This document shows, one piece after another, positions 1 through 5,047 of a stretch of 6,796 nucleotides of DNA. Origin of the DNA: JACPRB01 sp964468745 (lineage in GTDB: Bacteria > Planctomycetota > MHYJ01 > JACPRB01). The notes beneath the pieces were generated by a model that had not been told where the DNA came from, ran no database searches, and was given only the letters and a program-made list of their open reading frames with translations. The stretch is taken from the NCBI GenBank assembly GCA_964468745.1, contig CAYXVY010000252.1:1-6796 (forward strand), given 5' to 3'. The first letter of the stretch is position 1; every line of letters starts with the position of its first letter. Made by a program: the position numbers and the translations under genes.

Positions 1-932
1 CCATTCGGCGCCGTGTGGAGGCTGGTGAGCTTGACGTGTTCTATGTCGGCGGCGTTCCGCGCGTGACCGATGAAAGCAGAGCGCGGGTTGAGAATGCTCG
101 AGCCCGCCAAGTACAGGTCCGTCCCCGCCCCGAACGTCCAAAGCTCAGCCTCCACGCCCGGGCCGGCAAGCAGGGAAATGAGCACGAAGATGGCCGTTCG
201 CTCGCTCGTGATGGCATTGGCGTACAGGATTGCCGCCAGTTCGCTGTCCGACGGCGAGGTCTCGCCCGGCTTGTCGCGATAGACGATCGCCAGTTCGGCA
301 AGCAGGACCTCGACGGGGGCATACTGCAGTCGCACCCCGGCACTCGACGTCCGGTCGCGATCCATCGTCGCGCGCACGAACGAGCCGTTCGCCCCGCTGA
401 AGGCCGGTTCGGCCTGCGAATCGAAGAAAAAGGGCTCGCGGTGGGGGCGGATTCGGTAGTCGAAGTCGAACTGCCCCAGCCGCAGCGTCAGGCCATCGAG
501 GGCAAAATCGCCGAATTCGACGTAGGCCTGCCCAATCGTCGGCGTGACGCCCGCCGCACCCAGACCCTGCGCCGCCCCATCGTCGTACGGCAGGCGCCGG
601 AACTCAATCGTGCTGCGAATGCGCTCGTCGATCTCGGCGTCCAGCCGCAGGGAAATGTCGGCGCCGAAGAGGTTTGCGTCGTCGAGGAAGGCCGCGGCGG
701 TGCCATTGATGGCGGCACGGGCTTCCTCGAGGACGCTGTCGGTGTAGAGGTAGTGGAGGTCGAGGTGACCCGAAAGGGTGACTCGAGAGGAAGGAGCGAC
801 GACCCGGGGTTGATCGGGCGGCGGGTCCCCGTCCTGAGCGCGCCATCGCGCGTCGAAGGATTGGGCGTGTGCCGCCGCTTGCGCTGAAAAACACAGCAAA
901 GCGTATGACGTGATTGCGAATCGTATTCGCAT
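1..932 (-). CDS. Secreted porin-like outer-membrane beta-barrel protein, N-terminal part (runs off left edge)
   Basis: An open frame on the minus strand starts with ATG at 932-930 and stays open for 310 codons to the window edge, so the C terminus is missing. The start is fixed by an excellent Shine-Dalgarno (AAGGAGG, 943-937) 4 nt upstream and by a signal peptide directly after it: basic MRIR, a hydrophobic stretch, and a type I site AHA|QS after residue 23. The mature part has alternating short strands typical of barrels, such as VTLSGHLDLHYLY, ISLRLDAEI, IRSTIEFRRL, and especially QAYVEFGDF followed by LTLRLGQFDFDY (around residues 139-158). That last pattern resembles the segment of porin-like families in which a G-x-F strand precedes a proline/aromatic loop (here PFFFDS). 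It probably forms a pore or barrel in the outer membrane; the substrate cannot be told. It is divergent from the HEAT-VWA operon. The signal peptide and frame are seen directly; the barrel assignment is inferred from strand pattern, and a secreted beta-rich protein of another kind remains possible. Confidence 0.78.
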   Translation of the reverse strand, partial: MRIRFAITSYALLCFSAQAAAHAQSFDARWRAQDGDPPPDQPRVVAPSSRVTLSGHLDLHYLYTDSVLEEARAAINGTAAAFLDDANLFGADISLRLDAEIDERIRSTIEFRRLPYDDGAAQGLGAAGVTPTIGQAYVEFGDFALDGLTLRLGQFDFDYRIRPHREPFFFDSQAEPAFSGANGSFVRATMDRDRTSSAGVRLQYAPVEVLLAELAIVYRDKPGETSPSDSELAAILYANAITSERTAIFVLISLLAGPGVEAELWTFGAGTDLYLAGSSILNPRSAFIGHARNAADIEHVKLTSLHTAPN

Positions 933-936
933 GGGC

Positions 937-943
937 CCTCCTT
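937..943 (-). promoter_or_regulatory. Shine-Dalgarno of the barrel protein
   Basis: The minus strand reads AAGGAGG here, a perfect anti-16S match, with 4 nt to the ATG at 932. It decides the start of the left-edge gene, which could not otherwise be anchored because its stop codon is outside the window. No convincing -35/-10 pair is visible upstream of it. Confidence 0.8.
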
Positions 944-1067
944 TCTGTTGTCGATCGCCCGCCTGACCCCTTATGGACCGCGCGGGCGGAACGTCACGGC
1001 TCGCGGCCTGCCTAGGGTACAAGGACGCACAGGCACTGGCGAGCCTTAGGACACGGCGTGATTTCGC

Positions 1068-1230
1068 GGGGCTTGCCCGGGTCTGCAAAGCAGTCGGGTG
1101 GGCCGTGAAGGCCGCAAGTTCCCGAAGTTCGGGCTTTGCCCCACTCATTCGAGGGCCGTCGCTCACTTCCCCGATTGTCAGACAACATCGTCGATGCCGC
1201 ACGGGCTCGACCGGCCCCGAAAAAGGGGCG
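1068..1230 (+). other. Cluster of short perfect hairpins, candidate structured RNA or leader domain
   Basis: Consecutive self-complementary elements are visible. They are CTGC-AAA-GCAG (1083-1093), GGCC-GTGAA-GGCC (1101-1113), a longer hairpin at 1114-1139 with GCAAG pairing to CTTTGC around CCCGA-AGT-TCGGG, TTGTC-A-GACAA (1175-1185) and GCCCC-GAAAAA-GGGGC (1214-1229). GGGTGGG (1096-1102) can also pair with CCCACTC (1140-1146), enclosing the 1114-1139 hairpin and competing with the GGCC stem. Short stems arise easily by chance in GC-rich DNA, and I recognise no known RNA family. The density and the downstream intrinsic terminator on the same strand are the reasons to list it. Transcription and strand are inferred. 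Confidence 0.25.
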
Positions 1231-1330
1231 CGACCGCACGCGCGAGAGCCGCCGAAGGCAACCCTTGGGAGCAAATGCCCCGCATGCCGGTACCAAGTAT
1301 TTCGGTCGCTGCTTGCGCGAACTTGAGCAG

Positions 1331-1367
1331 GATCGGGATCGGGATCGGGATTGGGATTGGGATTGGG
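1331..1367 (+). repeat. Six-unit GATYGG hexamer repeat forming a G-quadruplex motif
   Basis: Three copies of GATCGG are followed by three copies of GATTGG and one more G, giving six GGG runs (1335-1337, 1341-1343, 1347-1349, 1353-1355, 1359-1361, 1365-1367). Each pair of runs is separated by exactly three bases (ATC, ATC, ATT, ATT, ATT). This fits the canonical G3-N3 quadruplex pattern with two spare G tracts. The block change from ATC to ATT spacers suggests growth by slippage after a single C-to-T change. It lies 74 bases before the terminator and about 184 bases before the HEAT-VWA start. A role in transcription or translation is inference. Confidence 0.85.
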
Positions 1368-1440
1368 TCGAGATTTTCCGCTAAAGATCTCGTTCCAATG
1401 GTCGATGTTTAGTATGCACCCATTACCCCTCTCCTATCTT

Positions 1441-1473
1441 GGGCCTCCCGGCAACGGGAGGCCCGTTTTTTTT
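1441..1473 (+). terminator. Strong intrinsic (Rho-independent) terminator facing right
   Basis: GGGCCTCCCG (1441-1450) pairs perfectly with CGGGAGGCCC (1455-1464) across a stable GCAA tetraloop and is followed by G and eight T residues (1466-1473). On the minus strand no T tract follows the stem, so it works only rightward. There is no plus-strand protein gene upstream in the window, which makes it either the 3' end of a non-coding transcript from 933-1440 or a premature terminator in the leader of the gene at 1551. I found no obvious competing antiterminator. Confidence 0.9.
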
Positions 1474-1513
1474 CGCCCAAAATTCCGATTTCGCGATGAA
1501 CTTTCGCCGGAAA

Positions 1514-1550
1514 ACGCACACCTCGGTGGCGCGATTGCGCGGAGGTGCGT
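1514..1550 (+). promoter_or_regulatory. Ribosome-binding-site-masking hairpin in front of the HEAT-VWA gene
   Basis: ACGC (1514-1517) pairs with GCGT (1547-1550), ACCTC (1520-1524) with GAGGT (1542-1546), and GCGC (1529-1532) with GCGC (1537-1540) across a GATT loop, with a 2-nt bulge and a small internal loop. The Shine-Dalgarno GGAGG (1541-1545) lies inside the stem, and the last paired base directly precedes the ATG at 1551. Such a fold would block ribosome entry unless opened, as in RNA thermometers and translational riboswitches. The pairing is read from sequence; the regulatory role is inferred. Confidence 0.5.
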
Positions 1551-3002
1551 ATGGCGACCGTTTTGGCGGTGGTGCTCCTGCTGGGTACGGACGAGTGGCA
1601 GGACTTCAAGCAACTCGCGAAGGATCGCGATCCTGACGAGCGATGCAAGGCGGTCGAGCTCATCCGGAAGCATCGGAACCTCGCCATGGTCCAGGCGCTC
1701 CTCCCATTGCTCGGCGACGCCCATCCCCGCGTGCGGGCACGGGCCACGACCGCCGTGGCGGGGGTCACCGAACCGGATGGCATCGCCTTCCTGATCAAGG
1801 CGGGGCTGCGCCATGTTCAGCCCCTCGTCCGCCGCTACGCCTGTCGATCGCTGGGGTTGCTGGGCGACAAGGACGCGGTCGCACCGGTCATCGACGCCCT
1901 GGGCGATCCAGACCCCCTCGTGCGAGCGGAAGCCGCGTCCACCCTCGCGCTTCTGGGTGATCGCGCAAGCGCCGACCCCTTGGCCGCCGCGTTCGTGAAG
2001 GATCGCGCATGGGAAACGCGTGCCGCCTGCTTCGATGCCCTGTCGAGAATCGATCCCCTGCGGGCCGAAGCCCTGCTTGCGCAAGCGATCGCCGACAAGG
2101 CGCCACAAGTCCGGATCGAGGCGCTGCGACATGGCGGCCTTCCGGCAATCCTCGCGCTGGCGGGCGACCCCGACTGGCGCGTCCGCATCCAGGCATTCGA
2201 ATCGGCGCTTCTGCTCCGCCATCGCGACTGCATCGAACCTCTCGTCGCGGGCTTCGCGCGCGAGAAGGGGCGCTTGCGCAGCGATTGCCTCCGCGCCCTC
2301 GAGAAACTGACAGGCAAGGATATCGGCACGGATCCCAAGGCGTGGCGTGCGTGGTGGGACGCGGTGCGCGATTCGTTCGATGTTCCCGCCAAGGTCGGGG
2401 CGTTGAGCGGCGCCGGCGTCGCCACCCGCGCGGAGTTCTTCAACATCCCGATCCTGTCGAATCGGGTGTCGTTCGTCCTCGACCTCTCAGGGTCGATGCG
2501 CGAGGAGGCCCCCGACGGACAGACGAAGCTTGATGTCGCCCGCCGGGCGATGGCGAAGGCGATCGCCTCGTTCACCTCGGACGTCTTCTTCGACATCATC
2601 CTGCTGGGTTGCGAACGCGACGGCACGTTCCGTCGTGAACAGAAAGTCTGGAAGAGCCGCTTGACGCCGGCAACGGACGCCGGCAAGCGCGACGCGATCC
2701 GCTTCCTCAACGCGCAGGAGGCTCGCGGCTGGACGAACATCTGGGACGGCCTCGAATATGCGATGGAGGACGACGAGGTCGACACGCTCTTCCTCTACTC
2801 GGACGGGGGTGCGTCGAATGGCGTCTGGACGCAGACCGCCGAGATCCTCGCACAGCTCGACGAATTGAATCGCTATCGCAAGGTGATGATTCACACAGTC
2901 GAGACCGTTGGCACGAAGCCGAACACGGCCGACAACACCAGGCTTCTAAAGGAGATCGCCGCACACACGGGCGGCATCTACCGCCTGGGGGACGACAAGT
3001 GA
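1551..3002 (+). CDS. HEAT-repeat protein with C-terminal VWA (von Willebrand factor A) domain
   Basis: I chose ATG 1551 (483 aa) because GGAGG at 1541-1545 is 5 nt upstream. An in-frame GTG at 1545 overlaps that site; it would add Met-Arg and give the hydrophobic start (ATVLAVVLLLG) a positive charge, making a short signal peptide more plausible. Residues about 15-255 are helical HEAT repeats of about 30 residues, recognisable by phrases such as DPDPLVRAEAASTLALLGD. A short linker with AWRAWW (264-269) leads to a VWA domain at about 300-475. The metal-ion-dependent adhesion site looks complete: D311-x-S313-x-S315 in DLSGSM, T395 in WTNIWDGL and D418 in YSDGG. HEAT repeats and VWA domains both bind proteins, so a scaffold or cofactor role is likely, with no enzymatic site visible. 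The stop codon overlaps the start of the nucleotidase lipoprotein by 4 bases, so the two are translated together. The architecture is known from planctomycetes; the specific partner is unknown. Confidence 0.9.
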   Translation: MATVLAVVLLLGTDEWQDFKQLAKDRDPDERCKAVELIRKHRNLAMVQALLPLLGDAHPRVRARATTAVAGVTEPDGIAFLIKAGLRHVQPLVRRYACRSLGLLGDKDAVAPVIDALGDPDPLVRAEAASTLALLGDRASADPLAAAFVKDRAWETRAACFDALSRIDPLRAEALLAQAIADKAPQVRIEALRHGGLPAILALAGDPDWRVRIQAFESALLLRHRDCIEPLVAGFAREKGRLRSDCLRALEKLTGKDIGTDPKAWRAWWDAVRDSFDVPAKVGALSGAGVATRAEFFNIPILSNRVSFVLDLSGSMREEAPDGQTKLDVARRAMAKAIASFTSDVFFDIILLGCERDGTFRREQKVWKSRLTPATDAGKRDAIRFLNAQEARGWTNIWDGLEYAMEDDEVDTLFLYSDGGASNGVWTQTAEILAQLDELNRYRKVMIHTVETVGTKPNTADNTRLLKEIAAHTGGIYRLGDDK

Positions 3003-4381
3003 AGCGACTGTGCGTCATCCTGCTGCTGGCGGCGTGCAGCCGGCCGCCGCCCGACCCGCGCATCGTCATCCTCCACACGAACGATCTGCACGGGCGCGTG
3101 CGACGGACGGACGATGCGCCGGGCCTTGCCGCGGTCGCCGCCACCATCCGTCGCCTGCGATCGGAGGCTGAAGCATCCGGCGCGCGGGTTGTCGTGATCG
3201 ACAGCGGCGATTTTTTCCAGGGGACGCCCGAAGGGGACCTCACGCGCGGGCGGATCGTCATCGAGTGCATGAACGCGATCGGGTACGACGCGGTCTGCCT
3301 CGGCAATCATGATTTCGACTTCGGGATCGGCGTGGTCGCCGAGCTTCGCGCGCTTGCTCGCTTTCCGTTCCTGGGCGCCAACGTGCGCCTGCGCAAGTCA
3401 CGCGACCCGCCTCCGTGGGTCCAATCGTCCATCCGCGTCGACGGGATCGAGATCGTCGGAATCTCCAGCGGCTACTCGCCAGACCTGACGTTCCTGCCGG
3501 GCGAGAAATGCGTCGGTACTGCGACCGTGCTCGCCACGCACCTCGGTCTGCGCAAGGACAGAGAGCTTGCCGGCCGGGTCGCCGCCATCCTCGGCGGCCA
3601 CAGCCACGAGGTTGCGCTTGCGCAAGAACGCGGCACCCTCATCATGCAGTCGCTCTGCCACGGTCAGCGCGTGGGCCGGCTCGAGCTGGTGGTGCGTGAA
3701 GGCAAGGTCATTCGCGCAAGCGGGGTGCACGTTACGGTCAATCCATCGGACGAGGACCCGACCGTGCGCGCGATCATCGAGCGACTTGGCGCGGAGATCG
3801 ACCGGACGATGAATGAAACCGTCGGCGTCCTTGCGCAGGCAATGTCCGCCGGCTCGCGCGAAAGGGTCGAATCGTCGGCACTCGGCAACCACCTGACCGA
3901 CCTGATGCGCGAGGCGACCGGCGCGGACGTGGCGCTCCACAATCGCACGGGCATCCGCTCATCCCTCGCAGGCGGCGCGGTCCGCTTGCGCGACCTCTAT
4001 GAGGTGTCACCGTTTGGTAACGCAATCGTCGCCATGACGCTCACGGGGCACGACCTGCTTGCGCTGATCGAGAGCGGGCTGTCCGATGGGACGCGACTCC
4101 TGCTCGAAGTCAGCGGCATGGAGGTTGAATGGGATCCGTCGGCACCGGTGCGCAAGCGAGTGCGGTGCTTGCGCGTCGACGGAAGCGCCATCGACCTGCG
4201 CAAGCGCTACCGCACGGCGACCAACTCGTATCTTGCGGAGGGGGGTCCGGAGTACATGGCGTTCCGGCACGGTACCGACATCGTCGACACGGGACGCACG
4301 CTTCTGGATCTGCATCGCGAGGCGCTTGCGCAAGCGCGGCCGCTCCGATATGCGATGACCCAGCGAATTCGCGGGAAATAA
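2999..4381 (+). CDS. UshA/5'-nucleotidase-family lipoprotein (metallophosphoesterase + 5'-nucleotidase C-terminal domain)
   Basis: The start is GTG at 2999 in a GTGA overlap with the preceding stop, with GGGGGA 7 nt upstream. The first residues give a short lipoprotein signal, KRLCVILLLAAC, with lipobox LAAC and the lipidated Cys at 13. The metallophosphoesterase domain (about 22-235) shows all usual metal motifs: HTNDLHG (D29, H31), DSGDFFQGT (D71), GNHDFDFG (N103, H104), THLG (H181) and GGHSHE (H201, H203). The C-terminal substrate-binding domain (about 270-430) has GNHLTDLMR, HNRTGIR, VSPFGN and the NSYLAEGGPEYMAF segment. The family hydrolyses nucleoside monophosphates, and often UDP-sugars or cyclic nucleotides, outside the cytoplasm to salvage phosphate and nucleosides. 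At 460 aa it is shorter than UshA (about 550). The connector between FLPGEKC and the THLG motif is about 20 residues short, and NRTGIR replaces the usual N-x-GGIR. Activity is likely; exact substrate unknown. Confidence 0.92.
   Translation: MKRLCVILLLAACSRPPPDPRIVILHTNDLHGRVRRTDDAPGLAAVAATIRRLRSEAEASGARVVVIDSGDFFQGTPEGDLTRGRIVIECMNAIGYDAVCLGNHDFDFGIGVVAELRALARFPFLGANVRLRKSRDPPPWVQSSIRVDGIEIVGISSGYSPDLTFLPGEKCVGTATVLATHLGLRKDRELAGRVAAILGGHSHEVALAQERGTLIMQSLCHGQRVGRLELVVREGKVIRASGVHVTVNPSDEDPTVRAIIERLGAEIDRTMNETVGVLAQAMSAGSRERVESSALGNHLTDLMREATGADVALHNRTGIRSSLAGGAVRLRDLYEVSPFGNAIVAMTLTGHDLLALIESGLSDGTRLLLEVSGMEVEWDPSAPVRKRVRCLRVDGSAIDLRKRYRTATNSYLAEGGPEYMAFRHGTDIVDTGRTLLDLHREALAQARPLRYAMTQRIRGK
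4322..4337. repeat. Longest copy of the iterated palindrome CTTGCGCAAG
   Basis: A perfect 16-bp palindrome, GCGCTTGCGCAAGCGC, lies inside the nucleotidase gene. The 10-bp core CTTGCGCAAG also occurs at 2076-2085 and 3617-3626. The half-site GCGCAAG (either strand) occurs at twelve further places: 1312, 1963, 2273, 3391, 3550, 3714, 3830, 3985, 4150, 4168, 4198 and 6751. The function is unknown. Confidence 0.6.
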
Positions 4382-4410
4382 GACGCCTGCCCTCCGAAGC
4401 CTTCCCAATC

Positions 4411-4434
4411 GGCACGGCGCAACGAGGCACGGCG
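4411..4434 (+). repeat. Direct repeat GGCACGGCG upstream of the sigma factor gene
   Basis: Two identical 9-bp copies, 4411-4419 and 4426-4434, are offset by 15 bases. They sit just upstream of the candidate -10 element at 4450, where a -35 element or an activator site would be expected. They may be binding sites for a regulator of the sigma gene, but chance is possible in this composition. Confidence 0.35.
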
Positions 4435-4446
4435 TAGGAGGGTCTG

Positions 4447-4455
4447 TGGTAGTAT
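4447..4455 (+). promoter_or_regulatory. Candidate extended -10 promoter of the sigma factor gene
   Basis: TGGTAGTAT matches the extended -10 form TG-N-TATAAT (four of six in the hexamer plus the TG). Transcription would begin near 4462, only about 4 nt before the ATG, giving an almost leaderless mRNA. This agrees with the lack of a properly spaced Shine-Dalgarno; the nearest, GGAGGG at 4437-4442, is too far away and upstream of the predicted start. No good -35 is visible. Confidence 0.4.
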
Positions 4456-4465
4456 CAGGCCATCG

Positions 4466-5032
4466 ATGCCCGCCGAGCGCGTGTACACGGATGAGCAGCT
4501 GGTCGCCAAGCTGGTGAAAGGCGACAGGACGGCAGGCGATGCGCTCTGGCAACGCCATCACCGCCTGGTTGCGAAAGCGGTTTATGAGGTCACAGGCGAC
4601 CTGCACGTCGTCGAAGATCTGATGCAGGAGATCTTCTTCAAGGCCTTCCGCAAGTCGAAACTCTACAACCCGTTGATGGGCAAGTTCACCAGCTGGCTCG
4701 TGACGGTCGCGCGGAACGAGGCCCTGAACCACCTGCGGCGGCGGCGCCGGACGGCGCACGTGAGTCTGGAAGACACGAATCCCGAGGGCGGCTTCTCTCC
4801 CATCGAGAGTCCGTCCAAGCAGGTCTCCAAGAGGGAGAGCTGGAGTCAGATGCTCGGCGCGATCAACTCGCTCAAGGAGCCGGCTCGAACGATTCTGAAA
4901 ATGAGGATGCTCGAGAGCAAGAGCTTCGACCAGATCGCGAAGATCCTCAAGCAGCCGGTCGATACCGTGAAGACGACCTTCTACCGCAACACGGAGCAGA
5001 TCCGCAACCGGCTCAACCTGCCGAAGCTGTAG
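4466..5032 (+). CDS. ECF-type RNA polymerase sigma factor (sigma-70 family)
   Basis: The protein has 188 residues, the normal size for an ECF sigma factor, with only regions 2 and 4. Region 2 (about 28-95) contains VEDLMQEIFFKAFRK (core binding, region 2.2) and FTSWLVTVARNEALNHLRRRRR (regions 2.3-2.4, -10 recognition). Region 4 (about 130-182) has the helix-turn-helix SFDQIAKILKQPVDTVKTTFYRN for -35 recognition. It directs RNA polymerase to a set of promoters, usually envelope-stress or cell-surface genes. ATG 4466 is chosen because the sigma fold starts right after it (YTDEQLVAKLVKGD). There is no adjacent anti-sigma gene: the gene before it is a lipoprotein nucleotidase and the next one is convergent. 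Control by partner-switching, an unlinked anti-sigma, or regulated transcription is therefore possible. It lies 84 bases after the nucleotidase on the same strand with no terminator between, so read-through is possible. Confidence 0.95.
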   Translation: MPAERVYTDEQLVAKLVKGDRTAGDALWQRHHRLVAKAVYEVTGDLHVVEDLMQEIFFKAFRKSKLYNPLMGKFTSWLVTVARNEALNHLRRRRRTAHVSLEDTNPEGGFSPIESPSKQVSKRESWSQMLGAINSLKEPARTILKMRMLESKSFDQIAKILKQPVDTVKTTFYRNTEQIRNRLNLPKL

Positions 5033-5047
5033 CGCGCGTTACGGCTT
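5024..5047. other. Hairpin spanning both stop codons of convergent genes, weak bidirectional terminator candidate
   Basis: AAGCTGTA (5024-5031) pairs with TACGGCTT (5040-5047), eight pairs including one G-U, around the loop GCGCGCGT. It contains the sigma TAG (5030-5032) and the TAA of the opposite-strand lipoprotein (5041-5039). On the minus strand the G-U becomes a C-A mismatch. No T tract follows on either side, so it is not a standard intrinsic terminator. Confidence 0.3.

Larger units (their letters stand above)
933..1550. other. 618-base divergent intergenic region with several RNA/DNA structure signals, no convincing gene
   Basis: This stretch separates the leftward barrel gene from the rightward HEAT-VWA gene. 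Short open frames exist on both strands (for example 973-1326 plus, 1012-1296 minus and 1098-1412 plus). Their translations are Arg/Ser/Pro/Ala-rich with no domain, signal peptide or good ribosome binding site, which is what shadow frames in GC-rich DNA look like. It does hold a cluster of short hairpins (1068-1230), a G-quadruplex-type hexamer repeat (1335-1367), an intrinsic terminator facing right (1441-1473) and a hairpin masking the downstream ribosome binding site (1514-1550). The terminator has no protein gene before it on its own strand, so either a non-coding transcript ends here or it acts in the leader of the downstream operon. I see no tRNA-like, tmRNA-like or RNase P-like conserved core. 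Confidence 0.7.

Noticed and set aside
15..887. Plus-strand open frame of 290 codons at the left end
   Set aside because: It is the shadow of the minus-strand barrel gene, which has a perfect ribosome binding site, a signal peptide and beta-strand periodicity. The plus-strand translation is Arg/Gly/Val-rich without any domain.
1214..1229. GCCCC-GAAAAA-GGGGC as an intrinsic terminator
   Set aside because: No T tract follows on either strand, and the stem is only 5 bp.
973..1412. Open frames 973-1326 and 1098-1412 (plus) and 1012-1296 (minus) in the intergenic region
   Set aside because: No ribosome binding site, no domain, low-complexity Arg/Ser/Pro translations, and they overlap each other. 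One includes the hexamer repeat read as Ile-Gly.
933..1440. Known RNA genes (tRNA, tmRNA, RNase P RNA) or a known riboswitch in the intergenic region
   Set aside because: I found no T-arm-like GGTTCGA with acceptor stem, no CCA end, and none of the conserved cores of tmRNA, RNase P, cobalamin, TPP or c-di-GMP RNAs that I could recognise by eye.
1434..2785. Long minus-strand open frames opposite the HEAT-VWA gene (1434-2222, 1835-2785)
   Set aside because: They are antisense to a gene with clear HEAT and VWA motifs. Long shadow frames are expected in GC-rich coding DNA.
4007..4759. Minus-strand open frame of 250 codons across the nucleotidase end and sigma start
   Set aside because: It crosses two well-supported genes on the other strand and shows no domain or start signal.
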